Below, one piece after another: positions 37,580-47,090 of a stretch of 64,000 bases of DNA. The stretch covers positions 59,070 to 123,069 of the forward strand of contig NZ_JALLPO010000031.1 in assembly GCF_023276435.1 (NCBI RefSeq), read 5' to 3'. Every line of letters begins with the position of its first letter. Positions within the stretch are counted from its first letter, which is position 1. The translations under genes and the position numbers were made by a program. The notes under the pieces were generated by a model. The model was given only the letters and a program-made list of their open reading frames with translations, was not told the DNA's origin and searched no databases. The DNA is from Sphaerisporangium perillae (lineage in GTDB: Bacteria > Actinomycetota > Actinomycetes > Streptosporangiales > Streptosporangiaceae).

Positions 37580-37583
<4 letters not shown>

Positions 37584-38359
37584 TTGACTGCTCCGATCAT
37601 CACGGCGAGGGGGACGGCGAGAAAGCCCAGGACGAGCAGGGTGGACAGGACGGCGGCCCCGACGTTGAGCAGGTGGCGCGCGCGCCCGTTCGCAAGGCCG
37701 AGCGTCTGGAAGGCGCTCCACAGGCCGTGGCGCAGATGCAGCCCGACCATCACCAGGGCGACGACGTAGAAGGCGGTCACCCACCAGCGCGAGGGGTCGA
37801 AGCCCGCCACGACCCGGTCGTAGGGGGTGGCGTCGTAGCCCTTCGGGTTGACCGCCCCGAAGGTGAGGTCGAGCAGGTGCCAGACGACGAAGAGCACGAT
37901 GATGACGCCGCCGTAGCGCATGGTGTGCACGACGTAGCCGTTGGCCTGCGACTTCCTGCGGGCCGCGTACTTAACCGGCCGGGCCTTGGCCGCGCGGCGG
38001 GCCAGCGAGACCGCCGACCACATGTGCGCGATGACGGCGAGCGCGAGCACGATCTCGGTGAGCGTGAGCATCGTCCGGGCGGGCAGCGCGGGCTCGCCGA
38101 CGGTGCGCAGCCACTCCGCGTAGGAGTTGAAGGTCCCCTCACCGAGGAAGATCTTGAGGTTGCCCACCATGTGACCGATGAGGAAGAGGACCAGCACGGC
38201 GCCGCTGACGGCCATCACGGCCTTCTTGCCGTTGGACGACCGCAGGAAGCCGGAGAGCCCCTGCCGGCCGGGCCGCTTCGGGGTCTTTTGAGCCTTGGGA
38301 GGTGTAGTGCGCGGCGTCACCACCGCGGTGGCTGCGCCTCGGTCTATCGTCGATGTCAC
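37580..38359 (-). CDS. sdhC: Succinate dehydrogenase cytochrome b558-type membrane anchor
   Basis: A 259-residue single-chain anchor of the five-helix, di-haem type. After a Pro/Lys-rich N tail come helices around [79 protein letters not shown] and [18 protein letters not shown]. The His in IGHMVG, IAHMW, VWHLLD and LHLRHG are the expected haem ligands. GTG start; first gene of sdhCAB. Divergent from the LysR gene with a T-N11-A box between. Confidence 0.9.
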
Positions 38360-38419
38360 AGCTGCCGACGCTAGGCATGGGAGCCTTCACGCGTCCAAGT
38401 CATGAAAGGCCTGGTTTCG

Positions 38420-38434
38420 ATAGCCAGACGCTAT
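38420..38434. promoter_or_regulatory. LysR-type T-N11-A box between sdhC and lysR
   Basis: ATAGC-CAGAC-GCTAT is a perfect interrupted palindrome that fits the T-N11-A core of LysR-family binding sites. It lies in the 194 bp between the divergent sdhC and LysR starts, about 60 bp from sdhC. Confidence 0.7.
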
Positions 38435-38553
38435 GCCCCATGGCTCGGCGGGCGCGTCGTAACGGCGGCGGTGCGCCGATGCGAGCAATCTCACAGGCCC
38501 GGCGGCGGTCGCCCGCCACGGAACGCCACGATCGCGCACGTACAGTGTGGAAC

Positions 38554-39492
38554 GTGCAGCTACAGCAACTGGCTTCCTTCGTGGCTGTGGCCGAGACCTC
38601 GCACTTCACGCACGCGGCCGAGCGCATGCGGCTCGCCCAGCCGTCCCTCAGCAAGCAGATCAAAGCGCTCGAGACCGAGCTCGGCGCTCCTCTGTTCAGC
38701 CGCGCCAGGGGCAACGTGACGCTCACTCCCGCGGGCGAGGCGCTGCTCCCGCTGGCCCGCCGCATGCTGGCCGACGCCGACACCGCCCGCCGGGAGGTCG
38801 CCGAACTGGCGGGGCTGCGCCGGGGCCGGGTGCGGCTCGGCGCGACGCCGTCCCTCTGCGCCGGGCTGCTGGCCGATGCCCTGGCCCGCTTCCACCGCGA
38901 CTATCCCGGCATCGATCTGCTCGTCGAGGAGGGCGGGTCCCGCGATCTGGTCCGCGACCTCGCCCGGGGGCAGCTCGACCTGGCTTTGATCATCCTGCCG
39001 CTGCACAGCAGCGACCCCTCGCTGGTCACCGAGGAGATCCTGAAGGAGAACCTCGTGGTCGCCTCCCCGTCCGGTGCGCGGGCGCGCAAGCCGTACGTTC
39101 GCATCGAGGAACTGCGCGGGCGCCCGCTGGTGATGTTCCGCCGGGGGTACGACCTGCGCGAGGCGACACTGAGCGCCTGCCGCCAGGCGGGGTTCGAACC
39201 GCGGTTCGCGGTGGAGGGCGGTGAGATGGACGCCGTGCTCCGGTTCGTGGAGGCGGGGCTGGGTGTGGCGGTGGTGCCGTCGATGGTGCTGGACGGGCGC
39301 CCGGGCCTGGCGGGCACTCCGCTGGCGCCGCCGGGGCTTCGCCGGACGATAGCCCTCGCCCATCGCAAGGACGTCGAACCCAGCCGGGCCGCTCAGGCCT
39401 TTCGCGCTACGCTTCTCTCTTATCTGTCGCACGCCGCCGAGGAGGGATCGCTGCCGCAGGGCGTTGTTCTGGCCGATCTTCCGGCCGGATGA
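38554..39492 (+). CDS. LysR-family regulator divergent from sdhCAB
   Basis: A 312-residue regulator: N-terminal winged HTH (FVAVAETSHFTHAAERMRLA, QPSLSKQIKALETELG, PLFSRARGNVTLTPAG), linker helix, and a periplasmic-binding-protein-like effector domain from ~90 (VRLGATPSLCAGLLADAL ... GLGVAVVPSMVL). GTG start chosen because VQLQQLASFVAVAE is the canonical opening; no Shine-Dalgarno is clear, so a near-leaderless message is possible. Position and the T-N11-A site make sdhCAB its probable target. Confidence 0.9.
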   Translation: MQLQQLASFVAVAETSHFTHAAERMRLAQPSLSKQIKALETELGAPLFSRARGNVTLTPAGEALLPLARRMLADADTARREVAELAGLRRGRVRLGATPSLCAGLLADALARFHRDYPGIDLLVEEGGSRDLVRDLARGQLDLALIILPLHSSDPSLVTEEILKENLVVASPSGARARKPYVRIEELRGRPLVMFRRGYDLREATLSACRQAGFEPRFAVEGGEMDAVLRFVEAGLGVAVVPSMVLDGRPGLAGTPLAPPGLRRTIALAHRKDVEPSRAAQAFRATLLSYLSHAAEEGSLPQGVVLADLPAG

Positions 39493-39641
39493 CAACCGGG
39501 GATTACCGTCAGCACGTTTATGACATTTCGTATTGTTTATAGCCCCCAGGCAGGGTTTTGTACTTCCATGCGTCGGGACGACTTTCGCTATATGGTGCAG
39601 GACAACAGGCAAGGTCAACCATCACTTCACAAGAGGAACCA

Positions 39642-40841
39642 GTGACCGCGCTCTCGTCCGGCATGCCGGCGGCGCCCACCGAGATGCAGACGATCCTCCT
39701 CATCGAGGACGACGCGGGTGACGCGTTTCTGGTAGAGGAGCTGCTGGCCGGGGCGCCGACGCCCCCGAAGATCATCTGGGCGCGCACCCTGGAGGAGAGC
39801 CGCGACCGGCTCACCGACGAGGTGCAGTGCGTGGTGGTCGACCTCTCGCTGCCCGACGCCACCGGTCTCGAAGCCCTGCGCCAGGTGCTCACGATGGCTC
39901 CCAACACCGCCGTCCTGGTGCTCACCGGCCTCAACGACGCCCACGTCGGCGTCGAGGCCGTCGCCGCCGGCGCGCAGGACTACCTGGTCAAGCAGGACGT
40001 CGACGAGCGCCTGCTCGCCCGTGCCATCAGCTACGCCATCGAACGCAAGCGGGCCGACCTCGCCCAGCGCAAGCTCGCCGACGCCCAGCACCTCAGCCGC
40101 GAGAACGCCCGCCTGGAGCACGGCCTGCTGCCCGTCCCGATGCTGAAGAAGGAGCTCGAGCGCGACGGGCTGCAGCACCAGGCGCGCTACCTCCCCGGCC
40201 GCAGGCAGGCCCTGCTCGCCGGCGACTTCTGGGACACCGTGCAGACCCCCGACGGCGCGGTGCACGTGGTCATCGGCGACGTGTGCGGCCACGGCCCCGA
40301 CGAGGCGGCGCTGGGCGTCGCCCTGCGCATCGCCTGGCGCACGCTCGTGCTCGCCGGGCACACCGGCAACGAGCTGCTGACCACGCTCGAGGCCGTGCTG
40401 CGCAACGAGCGCAAGTCGCCTGAGATCTTCACCACCATGTGCACGGTGACGATCAACCCGGCGCTGTGCCAGGCCAGGCTCCACGTGGTCGGGCACCCGC
40501 CGCCGTTGTTGGTGCGCGGCGGGGTGCGCGGGGGCGTCCTCGACATCGTCCCCGACACCCCCTCCGGACCGCCGCTCGGCATCTTCACCGATGTCGAGTG
40601 GGCCACGATCGACCTGGACCTCGGCGAGGACTGGTCGATGCTCCTCTACACCGACGGCCTGATCGAGGCGACGGTGGGCGGCGGGCCCGACCTGCTGGGC
40701 ACCGAGGGGCTGATCCGCCTCATCCGCGAGCAGGGTGAGATCGACCTCGACAGGATCATCACCTCGGTGCGGGAGATGCACAAGAACGCGCTCAACGACG
40801 ACCTGGCCGCCGTGCTGGTGGGCCGGAGGCCGCCACCTTGA
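39642..40841 (+). CDS. Response regulator with PP2C-type (RsbU/SpoIIE) phosphatase output
   Basis: A 399-residue protein. The receiver domain (LLIEDDAGDAFLVEELLAG; phospho-Asp in VVVDLSLPDATG near residue 67; Lys in DYLVKQDVDERLL) is joined by a helix to a PPM/PP2C serine phosphatase with metal motifs LLAGDFWD, VIGDVCGHGPDEA, LLYTDGLIEA and NDDLAAVLV. Such proteins dephosphorylate anti-anti-sigma factors. The GTG follows GAGGAAC. It overlaps the kinase gene by TTGA, so the three signalling genes are one operon. Confidence 0.9.
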   Translation: MTALSSGMPAAPTEMQTILLIEDDAGDAFLVEELLAGAPTPPKIIWARTLEESRDRLTDEVQCVVVDLSLPDATGLEALRQVLTMAPNTAVLVLTGLNDAHVGVEAVAAGAQDYLVKQDVDERLLARAISYAIERKRADLAQRKLADAQHLSRENARLEHGLLPVPMLKKELERDGLQHQARYLPGRRQALLAGDFWDTVQTPDGAVHVVIGDVCGHGPDEAALGVALRIAWRTLVLAGHTGNELLTTLEAVLRNERKSPEIFTTMCTVTINPALCQARLHVVGHPPPLLVRGGVRGGVLDIVPDTPSGPPLGIFTDVEWATIDLDLGEDWSMLLYTDGLIEATVGGGPDLLGTEGLIRLIREQGEIDLDRIITSVREMHKNALNDDLAAVLVGRRPPP

Positions 40842-42415
40842 CCGACCTCGCGCCCCTGCCCCCGCCCGCGCCGCCGAGCGGAGTGGGGCGCCTTCCGCTG
40901 GCACGATGGTTCGCCATGGCCGGGACGGTGGCCGCGCTGGCCTTCGCGCTCGGGGCGGCCGTGACCATCATGACGGTGGACCACCTGCGCGTCATCCGCG
41001 AGTCCGTCGTGGACGTGGTCGACCCGGCGGTGTTACAGACCCTGGAGATCTCCACGGCCCTGTCCACCCAGGAGAGCTCCATTCGCGCGTACGGGCGCAC
41101 GAACGAGGACCAGTACCTCCAGGACTACCGGAAGGGCCTCCAGGCGGAGTCGGAGTCGACGGCGCGGCTCACCGTGCTCGCGGGCCGCATGGGGAACGCG
41201 ACGGCGCGCGCCGACCTCGCTCGCCTGACCCAGGCGTCGGCGGCCTGGCGGCGCGACTACGCCGACGTCGTGATCGCCAAGGTCCCCGAGCTGAAGACGG
41301 AGACCGCCACCGCCTACGCCCCGATCAACGCGCAGCGCTTCACCGCCGTACGGGACGCGCTCGCCGCGCTGCAGGACGATCTCGGCATGCTGCACGACCA
41401 GGGCAGCGCCCGCATCGACGCGGGCTGGCGGACGTTCTACATCGTGCTGGCCGTGCTGGCGCTGGTCTTCGTCGGCGCCGCGCTGGCCTTCACGCTCATC
41501 ATCAGGTACATCGTGCTGCGGCCGATATCGCAGCTCACACAACAGGTGAGGGCCGTGGCCCAGGGCGAATTCGACCGCGTGCTGCAGGTCCAGCGGCCGG
41601 CCGAGCTGGCGGAGCTGTCCGGCCGGGTCGACGCCATGCGGGGGCGCATGCTGCGCGAGTGGCGCCGCGCCGCCGACGCCCAGCGGCTGCTGTCGGACCA
41701 GGCGGCCGAGCTGCGCCGCTCCAACGCCGAGCTCGAGCAGTTCGCCTACGTCGCGAGCCACGACCTGCAGGAGCCGCTGCGCAAGGTCGCGAGCTTCACG
41801 CAGATGCTGGACCAGCGGTACGGCGACCAGCTCGACGAACGGGCGAAGCAGTACGTCACCTTCGCCGTTGACGGCGCCAAACGCATGCAGTTGCTCATCA
41901 ATGATCTTCTCAACCTTTCCCGCGTGGGCCGCGTGGGCGGCGAGAAGGCTCCCACGGACATGGAGAAGGTCCTGGAGACCGCCGTAGGAAACGTGGCGGC
42001 GCAGATCGAGGACACCGACGCCGTCGTCACCCACGACGCGCTGCCTACGGTCTACGGCAACCGCGTGCTGCTCACCCAGCTCTTCCAGAACCTCATTGGC
42101 AATGCCTTGAAGTTCCGTTCCGAGCGGCCGCCCCGCATCCACATCTCCGCCCGGCAGCAGAGCGATATGTGGGAGTTCGCCTGCACGGACAACGGCATCG
42201 GCATCGACAGCAAGTACGCTGATCGAATCTTCCTGATATTTCAGCGCCTGCACCCACGAGACGTATATCCCGGAACCGGCATCGGCCTGGCACTATGCAG
42301 AAAGATCGTCGAGTACCACGGCGGCAAGATCCAACTGGAGGACCCCGACCCCGACCGGCCGGGCACCACCTTCCGCTGGAGCTTGCCCGCGAATACTGGA
42401 GAACAGCATGGATGA
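40838..42415 (+). CDS. CHASE3/HAMP sensor histidine kinase, phytochrome-like
   Basis: A 525-residue kinase: TM1 (~27-48), an extracellular CHASE3-like helical sensor of ~150 residues ([20 protein letters not shown]), TM2 (~200-225), HAMP, H-box [16 protein letters not shown] near residue 307, N-box [10 protein letters not shown]1 DNGIGID and G2 GTGIGLALC. The DLQEPL H-box is typical of phytochrome-like kinases that work with small Rcp1-type regulators, one of which follows. The TTG start overlaps the upstream stop. Confidence 0.9.
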   Translation: MTDLAPLPPPAPPSGVGRLPLARWFAMAGTVAALAFALGAAVTIMTVDHLRVIRESVVDVVDPAVLQTLEISTALSTQESSIRAYGRTNEDQYLQDYRKGLQAESESTARLTVLAGRMGNATARADLARLTQASAAWRRDYADVVIAKVPELKTETATAYAPINAQRFTAVRDALAALQDDLGMLHDQGSARIDAGWRTFYIVLAVLALVFVGAALAFTLIIRYIVLRPISQLTQQVRAVAQGEFDRVLQVQRPAELAELSGRVDAMRGRMLREWRRAADAQRLLSDQAAELRRSNAELEQFAYVASHDLQEPLRKVASFTQMLDQRYGDQLDERAKQYVTFAVDGAKRMQLLINDLLNLSRVGRVGGEKAPTDMEKVLETAVGNVAAQIEDTDAVVTHDALPTVYGNRVLLTQLFQNLIGNALKFRSERPPRIHISARQQSDMWEFACTDNGIGIDSKYADRIFLIFQRLHPRDVYPGTGIGLALCRKIVEYHGGKIQLEDPDPDRPGTTFRWSLPANTGEQHG

Positions 42416-42857
42416 CTACCGCTTCATCGACGTCCTTCTCGTCGAGGACGACCCTGGAGACGTCCTGCTGACCCGAGAGGCGTTCGAGCACAACAAGGTG
42501 CAGAACAAGCTGCACGTCGTCAGCGACGGCGAGCAGGCGATGGCCTTCCTGCGCCAGGAGGGCGAGTACGCCGAGGCGCCCCGGCCCGACCTGGTCCTGC
42601 TGGACCTCAACCTGCCCCGCAAGGACGGCAGGGAGGTGCTGGAGGACATCAAGGGCGACGCCGACCTGCGCAGCATCCCGGTGGTGGTGCTCACGACCTC
42701 CGAGGCCGAGGAGGACATCCTGCGCAGCTACCACTTGCACGCCAACGCGTACGTGGCCAAGCCGGTGGACTTCGACCAGTTCATCAAGGTGGTCCGCCAG
42801 ATCGACGACTTCTTCGTGACCGTAGTGAAATTGCCAAGAACCGGTCAGCGCCAGTAG
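42408..42857 (+). CDS. Single-domain response regulator, Rcp1-like
   Basis: A 149-residue stand-alone receiver: [20 protein letters not shown], phospho-Asp in [13 protein letters not shown], Thr in [12 protein letters not shown], Lys in [13 protein letters not shown]. No output domain, so it acts through protein partners, in phosphorelay with the kinase whose gene it overlaps by eight bases. Typical Rcp1/CheY-like partner of DLQEPL kinases. Confidence 0.9.
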   Translation: MDDYRFIDVLLVEDDPGDVLLTREAFEHNKVQNKLHVVSDGEQAMAFLRQEGEYAEAPRPDLVLLDLNLPRKDGREVLEDIKGDADLRSIPVVVLTTSEAEEDILRSYHLHANAYVAKPVDFDQFIKVVRQIDDFFVTVVKLPRTGQRQ

Positions 42858-43079
42858 GCCTGACTGGGACGTGACGGGAATCACACCAGGTCAGTCGAAA
42901 AAGTGAGTGACCCTTCTCACACAGAGGGTTCTCGCCGTCGTAACGTAGACCCCCACCGGCACGCGCGCGGCTGTGTTACCGGCGCGGACCACAACGCGCG
43001 CGGCACCCAGCCAAACGTGAAAGCCCGGACCCCGCACCTGATGAGGCGAGGGGGTCCGCGGGAGGTGGAGAGTTCTCCG

Positions 43080-43895
43080 ATGACCCAGACCACGGCCGGC
43101 CGGCCGACCAATGACCCGGCGCAAAGGAAGCAGCGAGCCCAGATCAAGGCACGCACCCTGCGCACGGACCGATGGTGGTTGGCCCCGGCCATCACATTCG
43201 CGGCACTCGCGTCGTTCCTTGTCTACGGACTCTGGGCGATCTTCGACAAGAGCTACTTCGTCGAGCCGTATATCGCCCCATTCTCGTCGCCCTGTCTGGC
43301 GACGTCCTGTCCCGAGGGCGCGCGGTTCCTCGGGCTCGCCCCCTTCGGCGACTGGTGGACGCTGCCGCCCGGCATATTGATCCTCGGCCTGCCGGCCGGG
43401 TTCCGTCTCACCTGTTATTACTACCGCAAGGGTTACTACCGCGCGTTCTGGCTCTCGCCGCCGGCCTGCGCCGTGGCCGAGCCGCACAAGAAGTACACCG
43501 GTGAGACCCGCCTGCCGCTGATCATGCAGAACATCCACCGCTACTTCTTCTACGGTGCCGTCCTCATCGCCCTGGTGCTCACCTGGGACGCGGTCCTCGC
43601 GCTGCGGGACGAGAATGGGAACTGGGGCCATGTCGGCCTCGGGACGATCATCTTGTGGATCAACGTCGTGCTGATCTGGGCGTACACGCTGAGCTGCCAC
43701 TCCTGCCGCCACATCACGGCCGGCCGGCTCAACCACTTCTCCAAGCACCCGCTGCGCTACAAGATGTGGACCTTCGTCTCCAAGCTCAACTCACGGCACA
43801 TGCTCCTGGCCTGGCTTTCCATGTACTCCGTCATGATCGCCGACCTCTACGTGCGCCTCGTCGCCAAGGGCATCGTCAACTTCCCGTTCGCGTAA
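43080..43895 (+). CDS. Membrane anchor of Sdh1-type succinate dehydrogenase
   Basis: A 271-residue membrane subunit with five helices (around WWLAPAITFAALASFLVYGL; ILILGLPAGFRLTCYYY; YFFYGAVLIALVLTWDAVLA; LGTIILWINVVLIWAYTLS; LAWLSMYSVMIADLYVRLVA). After helix four it carries SCHSCRH, then NHFSKH and NSRHM. Size and order (anchor, flavoprotein, iron-sulphur) match mycobacterial Sdh1 (Rv0249c-Rv0247c). Sdh1 has been reported to contain a membrane-embedded Rieske-type cluster; the Cys/His group here is a candidate ligand set. GGAGGTGGAG precedes the ATG. Confidence 0.85.
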   Translation: MTQTTAGRPTNDPAQRKQRAQIKARTLRTDRWWLAPAITFAALASFLVYGLWAIFDKSYFVEPYIAPFSSPCLATSCPEGARFLGLAPFGDWWTLPPGILILGLPAGFRLTCYYYRKGYYRAFWLSPPACAVAEPHKKYTGETRLPLIMQNIHRYFFYGAVLIALVLTWDAVLALRDENGNWGHVGLGTIILWINVVLIWAYTLSCHSCRHITAGRLNHFSKHPLRYKMWTFVSKLNSRHMLLAWLSMYSVMIADLYVRLVAKGIVNFPFA

Positions 43896-43904
43896 GGATC
43901 ACCA

Positions 43905-45812
43905 GTGGATATCGAGCGTCACGAATACGACGTCGTCGTCATCGGAGCGGGCGGCGCCGGTCTCCGGGCGGCAATCGAGGCCCGGCAGCAGGGCAAGCGA
44001 ACGGCCATCGTCTGCAAGTCGCTGTTCGGCAAGGCCCACACCGTCATGGCCGAAGGCGGGGCGGCGGCGGCCATGGGCAACGTCAACCCCGCCGACAACT
44101 GGATGGTGCACTTCCGCGACACCATGCGCGGCGGCAAGTTCCTGAACAACTGGCGCATGGCCGAGCTGCACGCCAAGGAGGCTCCGGACCGTGTCTGGGA
44201 GCTGGAGGCCTGGGGCGCGCTGTTCGACCGCACCAAGGACGGCAAGATCAGCCAGCGCAACTTCGGCGGCCACGAGTACCCCCGTCTCGCCCACGTCGGC
44301 GACCGCACGGGCCTGGAGCTCATCCGCACCCTCCAGCAGAGGGTCGTCGCCCTCCAGCAGGAGGACGAGAAGCTGCACGGCGACGCCGAGGCCTACATCA
44401 AGGTCTTCGCCGAGTGCACGATCACCCAGTTGCTGAAGGGCGGCCCCGGCCCGGAGGCCCCCATCAGCGGCGCCTTCGGCTACTGGCGCGAGACCGGCCG
44501 CCTGATCTGCTTCGACGCCCCCGCGGTCGTCCTGGCCACCGGCGGCATCGGCAAGTCCTACACGGTGACCTCCAACTCCTGGGAGTACACCGGCGACGGG
44601 CACGCGCTCGCGCTGCTCGCCGGAGCCAAGCTGATCAACATGGAGTTCATCCAGTTCCACCCGACCGGCATGGTGTGGCCGCCGTCGGTGCGCGGCATCC
44701 TCGTCACCGAGTCCGTACGCGGCGACGGCGGGGTCCTGCGCAACTCCGAGGGCAAGCGGTTCATGTTCGACTACATCCCAGAGGTGTTCAAGGACAAGTA
44801 CGCCACCACCGAGGAGGAGGCGGACCGCTGGTACAACGACCAGGCCAACAACCGCCGTCCTCCGGAGCTGCTGCCGCGTGACGAGGTCGCCCGGGCGATC
44901 AACTCCGAGGTGAAGGCCGGGCGCGACTCCCCGCACGGCGGCGTGTTCCTGGACGTGTCGAGCCGGCTCCCCGCCGCCGAGATCGTCAAGCGGCTGCCGT
45001 CGATGCACCACCAGTTCAAGGAGCTGGCCGACGTCGACATCACGGCCGAGCCCATGGAGGTCGGCCCGACCTGCCACTACATCATGGGCGGCGTGGAGGT
45101 CGACGCCGACACCGGCGCGTCCTCGGTGCCCGGGCTGTTCGCGGCCGGCGAGGTCTCCGGCGGCATGCACGGCTCCAACCGGCTCGGCGGCAACTCGCTG
45201 TCCGACCTGCTGGTGTTCGGCCGCCGGGCGGGCGCGGGCGCGGCCCAGTACATCGACGGCCTCGCTGCCCGGCCGGCCACCCCGGCCGAGACGCTCAAGA
45301 CCGCCGAGATCGAGGCCATGGCCCCCCTCTCGCGGACGGGCGGCGAGAACCCGTACGAGGTCCACCACGAGCTCCAGCGCACCATGAACGAGCTCGTCGG
45401 CATCATCCGCAAGGCCGAGGAGGTCAAGGAGGCCCTGGAGGTCGTGGAGAAGCTCAAGGAGCGTGCCACCAACGCGGGCGCGCCCGGCGGGCGCATCTAC
45501 AACCCCGGCTGGCACCTCGCCATCGACCTGCGCAACATGCTGCTGGTCTCCGAGTGCGTCGCCCGCGCGGCCCTGATCCGCGAGGAGAGCCGGGGTGGGC
45601 ACACCCGCGACGACTTCCCGGGGATGTCCCCCGAGTGGCGCAGCAAGCTGCTGCGGTGCGGGGTCAGCCCCGACGGTCAGGTCACCGTCGAGGAGAAGGC
45701 GCAGCCTTCCATGCGCGACGACCTGATCAAGCTGTTCGACCGGGCGGAGCTCAGTAAGTACGTCACCGCCGAGGAACTGGCGGACTACGACGCGCTCGTT
45801 AAGGAGTCCTGA
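43905..45812 (+). CDS. Sdh1-type succinate dehydrogenase flavoprotein
   Basis: A 635-residue catalytic subunit: FAD motif YDVVVIGAGGAGLRAAIEA, covalent-FAD His in FGKAHTVMAEGGAAAAMGN, and active-site blocks FIQFHPTGMVWPPSVRG, LVTESVRGDGGVLRN, GPTCHYIMGGVEVDADTG, SGGMHGSNRLGGNSL. It matches mycobacterial Sdh1 SdhA in length and motif wording and is clearly distinct from the sdhA at 35658. GTG start 9 bp after the anchor gene; its stop shares a base with the next ATG (TGATG). Confidence 0.93.
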   Translation: MDIERHEYDVVVIGAGGAGLRAAIEARQQGKRTAIVCKSLFGKAHTVMAEGGAAAAMGNVNPADNWMVHFRDTMRGGKFLNNWRMAELHAKEAPDRVWELEAWGALFDRTKDGKISQRNFGGHEYPRLAHVGDRTGLELIRTLQQRVVALQQEDEKLHGDAEAYIKVFAECTITQLLKGGPGPEAPISGAFGYWRETGRLICFDAPAVVLATGGIGKSYTVTSNSWEYTGDGHALALLAGAKLINMEFIQFHPTGMVWPPSVRGILVTESVRGDGGVLRNSEGKRFMFDYIPEVFKDKYATTEEEADRWYNDQANNRRPPELLPRDEVARAINSEVKAGRDSPHGGVFLDVSSRLPAAEIVKRLPSMHHQFKELADVDITAEPMEVGPTCHYIMGGVEVDADTGASSVPGLFAAGEVSGGMHGSNRLGGNSLSDLLVFGRRAGAGAAQYIDGLAARPATPAETLKTAEIEAMAPLSRTGGENPYEVHHELQRTMNELVGIIRKAEEVKEALEVVEKLKERATNAGAPGGRIYNPGWHLAIDLRNMLLVSECVARAALIREESRGGHTRDDFPGMSPEWRSKLLRCGVSPDGQVTVEEKAQPSMRDDLIKLFDRAELSKYVTAEELADYDALVKES

Positions 45813-46594
45813 TGGGTTACAAGGCCAAGTTCCGCATCTGGCGCGGCGAAGGCGGCGAGGGCAAGCTCGAGGACTTCGTCGTGGAGGTCAACGAGGGCGA
45901 GGTCGTCCTCGACGTCATCCACCGGTTGCAGGCCACGCAGACGCCCGACCTCGCGGTCCGGTGGAACTGCAAGGCCGGCAAGTGCGGCTCCTGCTCGATG
46001 GAGATCAACGGCAAGCCGCGGCTGGGCTGCATGACGCGGATGTCGACCTTCGAGGAGGAGGAGACGATCACCGTGACCCCGATGCGGACGTTCCCCGTCA
46101 TCAAGGACCTGGTCACGGACGTGTCGTTCAACTACCAGAAGGCGCGGGAGATCCCGTCCTTCACCCCGCCCGAGGGCGTCAAGCCCGGCGAGTACCGCAT
46201 GCAGCAGATCGACGTCGAGCGGTCCCAGGAGTTCCGCAAGTGCATCGAGTGCTTCATGTGCAACAACGTGTGCCACGTGATCCGTGACCACGAGGAGAAC
46301 AAGGCGGCGTTCGCCGGTCCGCGGTTCCTCATGCGCATCGCCGAGCTCGACATGCATCCCTACGATGTGGCCGACCGCAAGGATTCCGCGCAGGAGGAGC
46401 ACGGGCTCGGCTACTGCAACATCACCAAGTGCTGCACCGAGGTCTGCCCCGAGCACATCAAGATCACTGACAACGCGCTGATCCCGATGAAGGAGCGCGT
46501 GGTCGACCGGAAGTACGACCCGCTGGTCTGGCTCGGCAACAAGATCTTCAAGCGCACCGGCTCCTCCGGTTCCACCCCTTCGAAAACCGCCTGA
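45812..46594 (+). CDS. Sdh1-type succinate dehydrogenase iron-sulphur subunit
   Basis: A 260-residue electron-transfer subunit. [2Fe-2S] ligands in NCKAGKCGSCSMEINGKPRL with a fourth Cys two residues on (GC), [4Fe-4S] in CIECFMCNNVCHV and [3Fe-4S] in CNITKCCTEVCPEH. Translationally coupled to the flavoprotein by TGATG. Last gene of the Sdh1-type operon; the stop runs straight into the 112 bp tandem-repeat array. Confidence 0.93.
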   Translation: MGYKAKFRIWRGEGGEGKLEDFVVEVNEGEVVLDVIHRLQATQTPDLAVRWNCKAGKCGSCSMEINGKPRLGCMTRMSTFEEEETITVTPMRTFPVIKDLVTDVSFNYQKAREIPSFTPPEGVKPGEYRMQQIDVERSQEFRKCIECFMCNNVCHVIRDHEENKAAFAGPRFLMRIAELDMHPYDVADRKDSAQEEHGLGYCNITKCCTEVCPEHIKITDNALIPMKERVVDRKYDPLVWLGNKIFKRTGSSGSTPSKTA

Positions 46595-46595
46595 C

Positions 46596-46985
46596 GAGGC
46601 CCACCAGCCCGAGCCCACCCTCGGGCTGGTCCCTCTCCTCTGCCGGGACCTGACGAGGCCCACCCGCCGCGGGCCGGCTTCTCCCCTGCCGGGAAACCTG
46701 ACGAGACCCACCCACCAGCCCGAGCCCACCCCGGGCAGGTCCCTCTCCCCTACCAGGAGACCAGACGAGACCCACCCACCGCGGGCCGGCTGCTCCCCCT
46801 GCCGGGGACGTGACGAGACCCACCCACCAGCCCGAGCCCACCCCGGGCAGGTCCCTCTCCCCTACCAGGAGACCAGACGAGACCCACCCACCGCGGGCCG
46901 GCTGCTCCCCCTGCCAGGGACGTGACGAGACCCACCCACCAACCCGAGCCCACCCCGGGCTGGTCCTTCTCCTCTGCCGGGGATG
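46596..46985. repeat. Composite tandem repeat array (64 + 48 bp units, 112 bp period)
   Basis: Seven units alternate between a ~60-64 bp type (GAGACCCACCCACCAGCCCG ... TACCAGGAGACCAGAC) and a 48 bp type (GAGACCCACCCACCGCGGGC ... GGGGACGTGAC). Units 3+4 and 5+6 form two 112 bp periods differing at one base. The long units hold a GCCCGAG...CGGGC hairpin. The 112 bp period is not a multiple of three, so the open antisense frames across it are not genes. Its position right after the Sdh1 stop suggests a 3' UTR, terminator or VNTR-like element. Confidence 0.9.
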
Positions 46986-47090
46986 AGCTGGGTTTTCAGG
47001 CGCCGGTACGGCGGGGCGTGGGGCGGCGAAGTCGGCGCCACGGTACGGCGGGCTACGTGGGGGACGTTCCCTGACGCTCGGCCCTGCCGG

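Noticed and set aside
39558..39593. Possible -35/-10 pair before the PP2C regulator
   Set aside because: TTGTAC and CTATAT are about 24 bp apart, too far for a normal promoter.
46548..46953. Minus-strand frames with GLVWSPGRGEG repeats
   Set aside because: They read through the 112 bp tandem array, whose period is not a multiple of three, so the frames merely reflect repeat composition.
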